Source: a bacterium (GTDB taxonomy: Bacteria; NPL-UPA2; JAUVJM01). Taken from it: a stretch of DNA of 23,875 nt. The translations under genes were made by a program, and so were the position numbers. The stretch covers positions 1 through 23,875 of the forward strand of contig JAUVJM010000009.1 in NCBI GenBank assembly GCA_030596585.1, given 5' to 3'. The notes under the pieces are model-generated. The model was not told the origin of the DNA. It was given only the letters and a program-made list of their open reading frames with translations, and did not search any database. Positions within the stretch are counted from its first letter, which is position 1, and each line of letters begins with the position of its first letter. This document shows positions 6,693 to 13,572 of this stretch, piece after piece.

Positions 6693-7829
6693 CTACAGAT
6701 TTATATACATTGCCTGTCCCCGGGGCATTTTAGTCAAACTCCCGTACACATCCATCGTCTTCTTAGCTATCAACCTCCAGGATATGACCTCTCTGACGTA
6801 CTCCCTTGCATTATCCGAAAGCTCAGCCCTGAACTCATCGTCTTTCAGGATTTTTGTAATATGGCTTGCGAATTCATCATCGTCCCCAGCCACCATACCG
6901 CATTTCACTTCACTAACCGTCTCTCTCAAACTCCTCACATCCGGTGAAACAACGACAGGGCATCCGAAAGCAAGACAGTGGGCAAGAACCCCGCTCTGCG
7001 AACCTTCCAGATACGGCATCGGCACTACGTCCCCGGATGACATGATGGTGTCAAAAATTTTCTGGGGAAACTGCCCCCTCAGAACAAAGATTTTATCCCG
7101 GACGGGAGAAGTCTCCACCAGATGGAAAAACTTATCCCTGTGCTCCCGGTATAATGTGCTTCTCATCTTCCCCGCAATGACCAGAACAGCATTCTCCACC
7201 TTCTCTGCTATTTTTGGAAATATCCTGACTATACGGTCCATTCCTTTTGTGGGCCGGAAATACCCGCAGAGCAGAATCGCCTTCGTATTCTCGTCTATAC
7301 CGATTCTCCTTTTCGCATCCGGCACCGGTTCAACTTCTCTCGCACCATGAGGAATGACCCGGATATTATCAAAGGCGCCAATCTCCCTGAGAATGGACTC
7401 TTTCTGGTATTCCTCGTGGACAATAACGGCATCGCACGCTCTCATAAGCGCTTCGGTAACAATTTTTTTCTCTCTTGAAAAGTCTTCATAGACACTGTGC
7501 AATGTCATAACCACAGGCACACCTGCCAGCTTTATTCTGTAGACAAGAGGAATACAGTTTACCCCCTGAGACGGACCGAAAAGGCCAAATTCGTGCTGAA
7601 TGTGCACGATATCCGGAGTGAACTTCACCATCATTTTGAAAACCTTATCAGCGAGATCCGCATCATCCGCGTGAAAAGCAGGATAGACTTTCTCTCCCTT
7701 ACCTCCGAACTGGCTGACTATGTATATCTCATTTCCCTCCAACCGGAGAAGACTGTCCGTGAGATATTTGGTGTAGGTAGCTATCCCGCACTCAATGGGC
7801 GGGTATGTCGAGATAACGCCAATCCGCAT
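6693..7829 (-). CDS. Glycosyltransferase family 4-type (group 1)
   Basis: GT-B glycosyltransferase of 378 residues from the chosen start. The N-terminus MRIGVISTYPPIECGIATYT is typical of a GT4 subgroup, and VHIQHEFGLFGPSQG and VVMTLHSVYEDFS follow. The C-terminal domain has ILLCGYFRPTKGMDRIVRIF and, in the donor site, MPYLEGSQSGVLAHCLAFGC with PVVVS. I chose the ATG at 7829 because GGAGG lies eight bases upstream and the family begins here. The frame stays open upstream to 7937, but that stretch is a dispersed repeat plus leader and encodes RSTEYLLWSGARKSE. Together with its neighbour and GH130 it probably builds or recycles a mannose-containing glycan; the donor is not known. Confidence 0.85.
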   Translation of the reverse strand: MRIGVISTYPPIECGIATYTKYLTDSLLRLEGNEIYIVSQFGGKGEKVYPAFHADDADLADKVFKMMVKFTPDIVHIQHEFGLFGPSQGVNCIPLVYRIKLAGVPVVMTLHSVYEDFSREKKIVTEALMRACDAVIVHEEYQKESILREIGAFDNIRVIPHGAREVEPVPDAKRRIGIDENTKAILLCGYFRPTKGMDRIVRIFPKIAEKVENAVLVIAGKMRSTLYREHRDKFFHLVETSPVRDKIFVLRGQFPQKIFDTIMSSGDVVPMPYLEGSQSGVLAHCLAFGCPVVVSPDVRSLRETVSEVKCGMVAGDDDEFASHITKILKDDEFRAELSDNAREYVREVISWRLIAKKTMDVYGSLTKMPRGQAMYINL

Positions 7830-7901
7830 TACATTCGCCTCCGGCAAAAACGCGAGACACACAACACTATCTTGTTCAGACTTTCTTGCACCGCTCCATA
7901 G

Positions 7902-8025
7902 CAAATATTCGGTCGAGCGTGTCATTCTGAGGAGCACAGCGACGAAGAATCTCCGGAGATTCTTCGCGGAGTTTATACTGAGTGAAACGAATGTGCTCAG
8001 AATGACACATGGTTCACCGAATACT
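7902..8025. repeat. Palindromic dispersed repeat, copy 2 (between pal and glycosyltransferase)
   Basis: The core at 7920-8007 runs from TGTCATTCTGAGGAGCAC to GTGCTCAGAATGACA, with the central hairpin GAAGAATCTCCGGAGATTCTTC. The arms extend outward (ATATTCGGT against ACCGAATACT). It is in inverted orientation to copy 1 at 5338-5447. It lies directly after the pal stop, where such a hairpin could limit read-through; that role is inference. Confidence 0.85.
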
Positions 8026-8039
8026 TACGCTCCACTGAA

Positions 8040-8564
8040 CTATCTTGCTTTTATCTTAAAATGGGCGCGCCTGTTTTTTGCCCACGCTCCCTCATTGTGA
8101 CCCGGGTCAGCAGGCTGTTCCTCGCCGTAACTGATTGTGAAAAGATGCTGAGAGCTTATCCCAAGAGCCGAAAGATAGGCTCTCACACTCGTTGCTCTTC
8201 TCTGCCCAAGACCCAGATTGTACTCCACTGTCCCTCTTTCATCACAATGTCCTTCAATCTGTACCCTCACTCTCGGGTGTTTTTTCAGCCACTCGGCATT
8301 TTCGGCGAGTGCTCTTCTCGTCTCAGGCTTGATGTCGGACCTGTCATAATCAAAGTGAACATCCTGGAGTCTGCTTGTATCCGCAAACACCATTCCCCTT
8401 GCCGAAAGCTCAGGGCTTATACCCAGGGCTTCCAGTTCCTCTTCCGTTATGGTTTCTTCCGGACTCCTCCCTCTCAGACTTCCGAAACCGCTTTTCTTAA
8501 AACGGGCACACCCAGTCAGGAGAAGAGCAGCTACAAGAAAAACCGCCATTCTTTTCCATACCAT
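8040..8564 (-). CDS. pal: Peptidoglycan-associated lipoprotein Pal
   Basis: Outer-membrane lipoprotein that binds peptidoglycan and TolB in the Tol-Pal system. It has 174 residues. A signal peptide with lipobox LLLTGC puts the lipidated cysteine at residue 19. After a linker, the OmpA-like domain has LQDVHFDYDRSDIKPETR, VRVQIEGHCDERGTVEYN and GLGQRRATSVRAYLSALG, the standard Pal pattern including the peptidoglycan-binding Asp/Arg region. GGGAGGG lies about eight bases before the ATG. It is the last gene of the tol run. A 436 bp inverted-repeat cassette separates it from tolB and ends 16 bases before the start codon, leaving the ribosome site intact. Confidence 0.95.
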   Translation of the reverse strand: MVWKRMAVFLVAALLLTGCARFKKSGFGSLRGRSPEETITEEELEALGISPELSARGMVFADTSRLQDVHFDYDRSDIKPETRRALAENAEWLKKHPRVRVQIEGHCDERGTVEYNLGLGQRRATSVRAYLSALGISSQHLFTISYGEEQPADPGHNEGAWAKNRRAHFKIKAR

Positions 8565-8580
8565 TTTTCATCCCTCCCTT

Positions 8581-9016
8581 TAAGACAGTGATCAGTGATC
8601 AGTGTCCAGTTTTGACAAAAGACCATTGAGCATTTTCCTCAACTCTATGATCCTTGCATCTACGACATTACCACTCATATAGCTTAATTCCACAGCTATA
8701 GTTAATCCGGTATCAAGCTCTGCCAATGAACCTAATGCCACATAAAGAAACTGCCGGAACTCCTTTGAGTGCTGTCTTGCTTGCCCTTCAGCAATGTTCA
8801 AAGGAATTGAAACAGCAGCTCTACGTATCTGGTCACTCAAAGCAAACCTTTCCGATTGAGGGAATTTCTTCGTTAACAAGTACACTTCTTTAACTAACTC
8901 TATAGCCTTTCTCCAAATTAATAGGTCTCTATAAGATTTTACTTTCTTCTGGCTCATTACTGACCACTGACTGCTGGCTACTAACTACTGTCCACTGGCA
9001 ACTGTTCACTGTCTTA
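8581..9016. mobile_element. IVS-like inverted-repeat cassette carrying the S23 gene
   Basis: Two 30-base imperfect inverted repeats (24 of 30 matching by eye) begin TAAGACAGTGATCAGT at 8581 and, on the other strand, TAAGACAGTGAACAGT from 9016. They enclose one gene, whose stop codon lies in the left repeat. The tolB stop TAA is formed by the first three bases of the right repeat. In Leptospira and Coxiella the same protein family sits in inverted-repeat-bounded intervening sequences of 23S rRNA (established knowledge); here the unit lies in a protein operon. Confidence 0.7.
8592..8957 (-). CDS. Four-helix-bundle protein, S23 / 23S rRNA intervening-sequence family
   Basis: The protein has 121 residues, the usual family length. 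The pattern is diagnostic: KSYRDLLIWRKAIELVKEVY, then TKKFPQSERFALSDQIRRAA, VSIPLNIAEGQAR, EFRQFLYVALGSLAELDTGL and a final helix. The family forms a homopentameric four-helix bundle. Its function is unknown, and a nucleic-acid-binding role is suspected from its position in rRNA intervening sequences. No ribosome site is visible before the ATG, where the DNA is a run of CAGT-rich direct repeats. It lies between tolB and pal on the same strand and has nothing to do with Tol function; the inverted repeats around it indicate a separate origin. Confidence 0.93.
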   Translation of the reverse strand: MSQKKVKSYRDLLIWRKAIELVKEVYLLTKKFPQSERFALSDQIRRAAVSIPLNIAEGQARQHSKEFRQFLYVALGSLAELDTGLTIAVELSYMSGNVVDARIIELRKMLNGLLSKLDTDH

Positions 9017-10483
9017 TCTCGGTGACCAGCAGGGACATTCACTATCCCCTTTCATAAAAGTCAAACGTTTCTGATTCGAGCCGTCAATATCCATGACATA
9101 GACGTTTTCTCCGCCGTCCCTCGTGGAACTGAAAACGATATGCCGTCCGTCAGGAGAAAACGACGGATTTTCATTATCGCCGCAATTTCGGGTGAGAGAC
9201 ATTTTCTCACTGCCGTCGGAATTCATTATCCGGATATCGAAATGAGGTCCCTGCTGAGACGAATAGACAATCCTGTCCCCCTTCGTTGACCAGTCAGGCG
9301 AATCATTATAGCCACTGTTAGTTAATCTCTCCAATATCCTGCCCTGCGTGTTCATTACATATATATGGGGATTGCCCGCCCGACCGGACGTAAAAGCAAT
9401 ATGCCGCCCGTCAGGAGACCAGCACGGCGAACAATCAACCTTTCCCTGATGGGTCAACCGCTTTTCTTTCTTTCCATCCGACCTCATAAGATAGATCTCA
9501 GCATTTCCGTCTCTGGTGAGGGTAAGAGCATACCATCTCCCGGAAGGAGACCAGGCGGCGCCATAGTTCAGCCCCTGAAAGGTGCAAAGTTTAACCACCT
9601 TGCCAGTCTCGACATTTCTGACATAGAGGTCGGGATTCCCTGCGCGGTAAGTGGTATAGGCTATCCTCTTCCCATCCGAAAGCCATGACGGAACGGTAGC
9701 CAAAGACCGATCCCGAGTTACCCGAACGGGATTATAGCCGTCATAATCCATCAGGCATATCTCCTTATGCCCGGAACTGTTGGAAACAAATGCAATTTTT
9801 GTCCGCGCAATCCCTTTCTCCCCGGTAACTCTCTCCACAACTTCGTCAGAAAAACGATGTGCCATTTTCCTTAACAGCTTCTTCTCCCCTGTATACACCT
9901 TGCCGAGAATCTGTTTCCTTCTCTTCACATCATACAAGCGGTACTCCAGCCTCAAGCCCCCGGAGGTCACTATCTTTCCTCTCACAACAAGCTCCGCTCC
10001 GAGACGATGCCATGCAGGGAAATTCCCTTCACCTCCGGATGCCGCTGCCTTTAGAGAATCCGGGTCATCAACAGTCTGGAAATAGCCCGAGAAATTTAGG
10101 TCCCCGGCAATGATCCCCGCTGCTTCAGCGCCTGATTCACCGCCAAAGTCAGGAACGGCAACAACGATTTTTCTGAATTTGGCTTTTGTAACGTCAAGAT
10201 ACAGGTCAACAGCCCCAACCCGGGCGGCACATAAAACAATCAAAATCGCACAGGACAAATTGCGGACTGCGGACTTTTGCGTTTTGTGAGCGACTTTCGT
10301 TATTTTAGGCAAAAGCAAGCAGAGTCGGGAAACAGCAGAAATTTTGTCTGACGACCCGACTACACCACGTGTGGTCGGGGAGGAGTTTAATTTCTGCCCC
10401 GACGAAGCACAGATTTTGCCGTTAAAAAATAACGTGAAGCGAACAAAATGCAAAGGTCCGCTACTCTTCCTTGAACGTAACAT
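9014..10483 (-). CDS. tolB: Tol-Pal system beta-propeller protein TolB, start disturbed by an element
   Basis: Periplasmic TolB links Pal to the inner-membrane Tol proteins. The mature part starts about VDLYLDVTKAKFRKIVVAVPDF, followed by the N-terminal domain, and then at least five propeller repeats of the type WSPDGRHIAFTSGRAGNPHI. The hydrophobic signal core CAILIVLCAARVGA lies at residues 78-91 of the longest frame, which is far too deep for a signal peptide. Residues 1 to about 72 are encoded by an inserted element (10272-10456). The true start is thus unclear. ATG at 10483 overlaps tolA and buries the signal. TTG at 10312 would give MPKITKVAHKTQKSAVRN plus the hydrophobic core, a plausible signal peptide with a repeat-encoded charged part. 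TTG at 10258 would give a signal lacking charge. The C-terminus CPCWSPR ends at a TAA supplied by the S23 cassette. Confidence 0.9.
   Translation of the reverse strand: MLRSRKSSGPLHFVRFTLFFNGKICASSGQKLNSSPTTRGVVGSSDKISAVSRLCLLLPKITKVAHKTQKSAVRNLSCAILIVLCAARVGAVDLYLDVTKAKFRKIVVAVPDFGGESGAEAAGIIAGDLNFSGYFQTVDDPDSLKAAASGGEGNFPAWHRLGAELVVRGKIVTSGGLRLEYRLYDVKRRKQILGKVYTGEKKLLRKMAHRFSDEVVERVTGEKGIARTKIAFVSNSSGHKEICLMDYDGYNPVRVTRDRSLATVPSWLSDGKRIAYTTYRAGNPDLYVRNVETGKVVKLCTFQGLNYGAAWSPSGRWYALTLTRDGNAEIYLMRSDGKKEKRLTHQGKVDCSPCWSPDGRHIAFTSGRAGNPHIYVMNTQGRILERLTNSGYNDSPDWSTKGDRIVYSSQQGPHFDIRIMNSDGSEKMSLTRNCGDNENPSFSPDGRHIVFSSTRDGGENVYVMDIDGSNQKRLTFMKGDSECPCWSPR
10272..10456. mobile_element. MITE-like element at the tolA-tolB junction
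   Basis: The two ends are imperfect inverted repeats of about 40 bases. The left reads CTTTTGCGTTTTGTGAGCGA and on to TTCGTTATTTTAGGCAAAA. The right, on the other strand, reads CTTTGCATTTTGTTCGCTTC and on to ACGTTATTTTTTAACGGCAAAA. Inside is a second palindromic stretch, CCCGACTACACCACGTGTGG followed by TCGGGG. The element begins 5 bases after the tolA stop. Its left end shares 20 identical core bases with the purQ repeat. It encodes no protein of its own. Confidence 0.65.
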
Positions 10484-11204
10484 GAACTCTTACCCTTTCT
10501 CCCTTAAACAACTCCGGCAGCGGCGCGAAAGGACTTGCATCCCTTATCGCAGACTCGCAGGAAGAATCAAAAACGGGATTTCCCGAACCTTTCTCCACAA
10601 CAACTCTGCTAACCGCTCCGTTACGTGAAATGTCAAAACCCACTCTTGCTCCCGACCTGCCGCCCGCGGACGGCGACTCCCACCTGGAGAAAATGCTGTT
10701 GTGAACCTTATCTATGTACCAAGCAGGGAAAACGACAACTCCTGAATCTAACTTCAGTTCTTCCAACGTCCTCCTGTCACTCACGTCTTTGCTCCAGCGG
10801 GTTAGCTTTTTTAGCTCTTCATCTTTCTTCTTTCGCTCCTTATCTAATTCGCGTTCCCGCTCTTTTCTTTGTTTCTCAAGACGCCTGCGCTTCTTTAGAA
10901 ATTCCTCCAGCTTTTTTTTGTCTTCCTTCTTCTTTTTTTCGGAAGCCTCTAACTTGACCTTCTCGGCAGATTTGTCCGGCTTAACCTCCGAAGCCTCCAC
11001 CGGTTTTGACACGGACGGAACTTCACTTCTTGCTTCGACCACCCTAACACTATGAACAGGTGCAGGAATTCGCCGGCGCCGGAAGTTTACTCTGACAAGG
11101 AGCACACCAACGACTACCAGATGAGCGCAGACTGACAACAGGAACGTTAACTTCAGTTTCCCCACTACTACTCGCCCCCGCCTCTTTCCTCCCCCATCAG
11201 ACAC
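10461..11204 (-). CDS. tolA: TolA/TonB-type energy-transducing protein
   Basis: TolA spans the periplasm and couples TolQR to TolB and Pal. The protein has 247 residues. One N-terminal membrane segment (about 17-37, LKLTFLLSVCAHLVVVGVLL) contains the Ser-x3-His pattern (SVCAH) typical of TonB/TolA. Residues about 60-140 are very rich in Lys, Glu and Arg, as in the TolA helical rod. The C-terminal domain starts around FPAWYIDKVHNSIFSRWESP and ends FKGERVRVHVTFKEE, with a TonB-like ARVGFDISRNGAVSRVVVEK. The predicted start is GTG with only a weak ribosome site; it lies nine bases after tolR and is probably coupled. Confidence 0.85.
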   Translation of the reverse strand: MSDGGGKRRGRVVVGKLKLTFLLSVCAHLVVVGVLLVRVNFRRRRIPAPVHSVRVVEARSEVPSVSKPVEASEVKPDKSAEKVKLEASEKKKKEDKKKLEEFLKKRRRLEKQRKERERELDKERKKKDEELKKLTRWSKDVSDRRTLEELKLDSGVVVFPAWYIDKVHNSIFSRWESPSAGGRSGARVGFDISRNGAVSRVVVEKGSGNPVFDSSCESAIRDASPFAPLPELFKGERVRVHVTFKEE

Positions 11205-11213
11205 AGGTATGAG

Positions 11214-11597
11214 TCAACGAGGCTCGGTAACCATCCCTATGTTTTCAATCCCGGCATTTCTTATCTTGCCCATTATTTCCACTACAAATCCGTAGGGGAT
11301 GCTTTTATCCGCCTTCAGATAAACCTCCCGAACCGATGTCTCCCGGAGATGTTTCACGAGCCCTTCCGGTGAAATCCGGCGTTCGCCGAGGTAAACTCGT
11401 TTCTCGGAATCAATGGCAATAACAACCTGCTCTTTCAAATCAACACCGCCTGCCGAAACACGGGGAAGCTGAACGTTAATCCCATGCTTCATCATCGGAG
11501 CAACGAGCATAAAAACAATCAGCAGTGTCAGGGACACGTCAACAAGGGACGTTACGTTAATCTCAGCCTTAAGATTATGTCTTCGCCTGTCTTTCAT
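11214..11597 (-). CDS. tolR: ExbD/TolR biopolymer transport protein
   Basis: The 127-residue protein has a short basic cytosolic start (MKDRRRHNLKAEINVTSLVD), one membrane segment (about 17-38) with the proton-path Asp20, and a periplasmic domain ending in IPYGFVVEIMGKIRNAGIEN. This is the ExbD/TolR pattern, with the residue equivalent to TolR Asp23 present. The start is the ATG at 11597, which overlaps the tolQ stop by four bases (ATGA). The same frame stays open upstream to 11849, but that part is the shadow of tolQ. Confidence 0.93.
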   Translation of the reverse strand: MKDRRRHNLKAEINVTSLVDVSLTLLIVFMLVAPMMKHGINVQLPRVSAGGVDLKEQVVIAIDSEKRVYLGERRISPEGLVKHLRETSVREVYLKADKSIPYGFVVEIMGKIRNAGIENIGMVTEPR

Positions 11598-12265
11598 CTT
11601 TTTCCGAACTTGCTCCCAACCTCGTAAGCAAAGTTCTCCATTTCCGTAGTCATTGCTCCTATCTGATTCACGAAATAGTTGTATCCGACAACAGCGGGTA
11701 TTGCCGCCGCAAGTCCGGCTATCGTCGTAATCAAAGCATCGGAAATCCCCGGGGCGACGGCGCTGATACTCGCCGAATGATACGTCTCCATGCCAAGAAA
11801 AGCATCCATCACGCCCCACACCGTCCCCAGGAGTCCCAGCAGGGGACAAACACTCCCGCCTATAGCGAGGAGGACAAGCATATCTTCAAGACGCATAATT
11901 TCGCTTGAAACCGCTCTATCAAGTGTTTCCCTAATCTCACTCGAGGATAATCTCCACCAGTGGCGAGCCGGATCTTGCTCCCGAAGAAGTCCCGTTTCCA
12001 GAACCCTCGCCAGGTAGCTGCGTTTAAAACGCCGGCAGATTACTGAGAGACGAGATGGATCTTTCTCACTCCTGAAACGCTTTAGGAAACTCTCCGACTC
12101 CCTTCGCGCCGCGCGGAGTGAAATCAGCTTGTATGCCATTATTGCCCATGCCGCGACGGAGAAAAGAAACAGAATGAGCAGAATCCCCTTCGCCATCGCT
12201 CCTGAACGGAGCACAGAACTTATAATGTTGCTCTGCCTTGCAACCATCGGAGCCATAACCAGCAT
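11594..12265 (-). CDS. tolQ: TolQ/ExbB proton-channel protein
   Basis: The inner-membrane proton-channel subunit has 223 residues from the chosen ATG. One membrane segment is near the N-terminus (GILLILFLFSVAAWAIMAYK). After a cytosolic loop, two more follow, with LLAIGGSVCPLLGLLGTVWG and ISDALITTIAGLAAAIPAVV, the MotA/TolQ/ExbB signature. I chose the ATG at 12265 because GAGGGG lies six bases upstream. The frame also opens at TTG 12298, but that stretch (CCTGAACGTAGTGAGGGG) looks like part of a common dispersed repeat. The stop overlaps the tolR start. Confidence 0.93.
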   Translation of the reverse strand: MLVMAPMVARQSNIISSVLRSGAMAKGILLILFLFSVAAWAIMAYKLISLRAARRESESFLKRFRSEKDPSRLSVICRRFKRSYLARVLETGLLREQDPARHWWRLSSSEIRETLDRAVSSEIMRLEDMLVLLAIGGSVCPLLGLLGTVWGVMDAFLGMETYHSASISAVAPGISDALITTIAGLAAAIPAVVGYNYFVNQIGAMTTEMENFAYEVGSKFGKR

Positions 12266-12320
12266 AAGATACCCCTCACTACGTTCAGGTATTGTCAAAA
12301 ACCTCTATGCAGTTTGCTCG

Positions 12321-12417
12321 CATACTTGTCATTCCCGCGAAAGCGGGAATCCAGAAAACGCAGCAGTCGTGCTGGAATCCTGGATTCCGCATCAAGTGCG
12401 GAATGACAAAGAAGTAT
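12321..12417. repeat. Palindromic repeat before tolQ
   Basis: The arms TACTTGTCATTCCCGC and GCGGAATGACAAAGAAGTA bracket two hairpins, ATTCCCGCGAAAGCGGGAAT and ATTCCGCATCAAGTGCGGAAT. It fills most of the gap between the OmpA-like lipoprotein and tolQ. Repeats of the form TGTCATTCCCGC...GCGGGAATCC are common dispersed elements in many bacteria. Confidence 0.8.
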
Positions 12418-12425
12418 CGAAATTC

Positions 12426-13277
12426 CTATCCCTTTTTCTTCACAACCAATACTTCTACTCTCCTGTTTGCCCTGCGTCCATCAGAGGTCGTGTTGCTTGC
12501 TCTTGGCATATACTCCCCGCAGCCAACAGCCGACATCTTCTCAGAAGCAATTCCCTCCCGCTCCAGATAGTGTAAAATAGCCAGTGCCCTCGCAGTCGAG
12601 AGTTCCCAGTTGGACGGATAGGTGCGCTTGGTAGGTATATCATCGGTATGTCCTTCAATCACAAATTCGCACTCCGGATGCTTTTTCAGAAGGGCTGCCA
12701 GCTCCCGCAAAAGCGGGAGAGACGATTTTCTGGTTTTGACCTTGCCGGATGTCAAAGTGAGAACATTCTGCAAGACAACTGCGACTGCTTCGCCTCTGCA
12801 CTCAACCTTGCACCCTCCGAATCTCCTCAAGCCGGAAGAGAACTCACTTTTGATCTTCTCCCGTTCAGCCCACTTCCCCTTCCTGATATCAATAAGTTCT
12901 GCAAGCCGCACGTCATTCTCTGTGAGCTGTTCTTCAAGCTTTTTCTGGTGCTGTCTGCAGCTGAGAAGCTTAGTTTCGAGTTCTGCTTTCTGACCACGCA
13001 GGCGATGTATTTCCGCCGACAAAGCCGATTCCTTCTCGCCGGATTTCGCAAGCCCAAGCTTCAGATGATGGATTTCATTCCTCAACTGCGCGTTCTGCGA
13101 CTCAAAGTCCCGGCAGACATCCTCGAGTCTCTGCCTCTCTTCCCTTTCTCTCTCAGCTTCACCGGTCAGCTGGGAAAGGGTAGCACAACCCGACAGCATC
13201 ACGGAAACCACAAGAACACAGATAGTAATGCGAAGTGCGAAGTGCATAGCGCGAAGGACATTAGTGCAGTGTTTCAT
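12426..13277 (-). CDS. OmpA-family lipoprotein with coiled coil
   Basis: The protein has 283 residues. A signal peptide with lipobox MLSGC puts the lipidated cysteine at residue 31 (or 21 if the second ATG at 13247 is used). A long charged coiled coil follows (about 40-150, e.g. EAEREREERQRLEDVCRDFE). The C-terminal OmpA/MotB domain (about 165-283) has CEFVIEGHTDDIPTKRTYPS, NWELSTARALAILHYL and RRANRRVEVLVV. It would anchor the outer membrane to peptidoglycan. It lies just upstream of tolQ on the same strand and is likely cotranscribed. The DNA of its N-terminus (CGAAGTGCGAAGTGCATAGC on the plus strand) looks repeat-like, and the ribosome site is weak. Confidence 0.88.
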   Translation of the reverse strand: MKHCTNVLRAMHFALRITICVLVVSVMLSGCATLSQLTGEAEREREERQRLEDVCRDFESQNAQLRNEIHHLKLGLAKSGEKESALSAEIHRLRGQKAELETKLLSCRQHQKKLEEQLTENDVRLAELIDIRKGKWAEREKIKSEFSSGLRRFGGCKVECRGEAVAVVLQNVLTLTSGKVKTRKSSLPLLRELAALLKKHPECEFVIEGHTDDIPTKRTYPSNWELSTARALAILHYLEREGIASEKMSAVGCGEYMPRASNTTSDGRRANRRVEVLVVKKKG

Positions 13278-13320
13278 AAATACATTCCCGTTAGATTTTC
13301 TTCATATACATTATTTTTAC

Positions 13321-13367
13321 TGGTAGTCGCAGGCTTTAGCCTGCGTATCATTTTACCGATTCTACCA
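13321..13367. repeat. Partial copy of the GTAGTCGCAGG palindrome
   Basis: GTAGTCGCAGGCTTTAGCCT is identical to the left half of the cloverleaf-like repeat at 5514-5557. The second hairpin is missing, and the outer arm is closed by CTACCA instead. It lies in the gap upstream of the OmpA-like lipoprotein. Confidence 0.75.
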
Positions 13368-13400
13368 TAACTGAGATTTCCTCTCTACAAAATTCGACTG

Positions 13401-13559
13401 CTATGCCTCTCCGTTCCAGCGAAGCCCCCCAAGCACGGACTGGGCAACATTCGTCATGTGGTCTCCGGCAACTTTCCGCAGCCCTTCAGACATCAACTTC
13501 ATGCCGAAGAGAAAAAAGCCAAGACCTCCCACGAGACCGAGAATCATATCCTTTGGCAT
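13401..13559 (-). pseudogene. Remnant of a Na/Pi cotransporter-PhoU gene, middle deleted
   Basis: A 52-codon frame follows the dehydrogenase gene by 13 bases and has AAGGGAT before its ATG. Residues 1-33 (MPKDMILGLVGGLGFFLFGM, then KLMSEGLRKVAGD) match the start of Na/Pi cotransporter family proteins, which normally exceed 500 residues. The rest, GDHMTNVAQSV..., resembles the PhoU helix motif (GDHxxNIAxxV) found near the end of these proteins. The frame then stops at TAG. So the remnant looks like the start joined to the end at a shared Gly-Asp. The first part is a confident match; the PhoU assignment is weaker. It could be a relic or an assembly collapse. Confidence 0.6.
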
Positions 13560-13572
13560 AGCAAGATATCCC

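Noticed and set aside
8957..9016. Short CAGT-rich repeats read as a possible CRISPR or tandem array
   Set aside because: The units are irregular and too short, with no spacers; they form part of the inverted end of the S23 cassette.
11598..11849. Long N-terminal extension of tolR
   Set aside because: The extension is tolQ read in another frame; the ATG at 11597 with the four-base overlap is the normal TolR start.
12648..13370. A 240-codon plus-strand frame opposite the OmpA-like lipoprotein
   Set aside because: Antisense of a clear lipoprotein gene, with no motif of its own.
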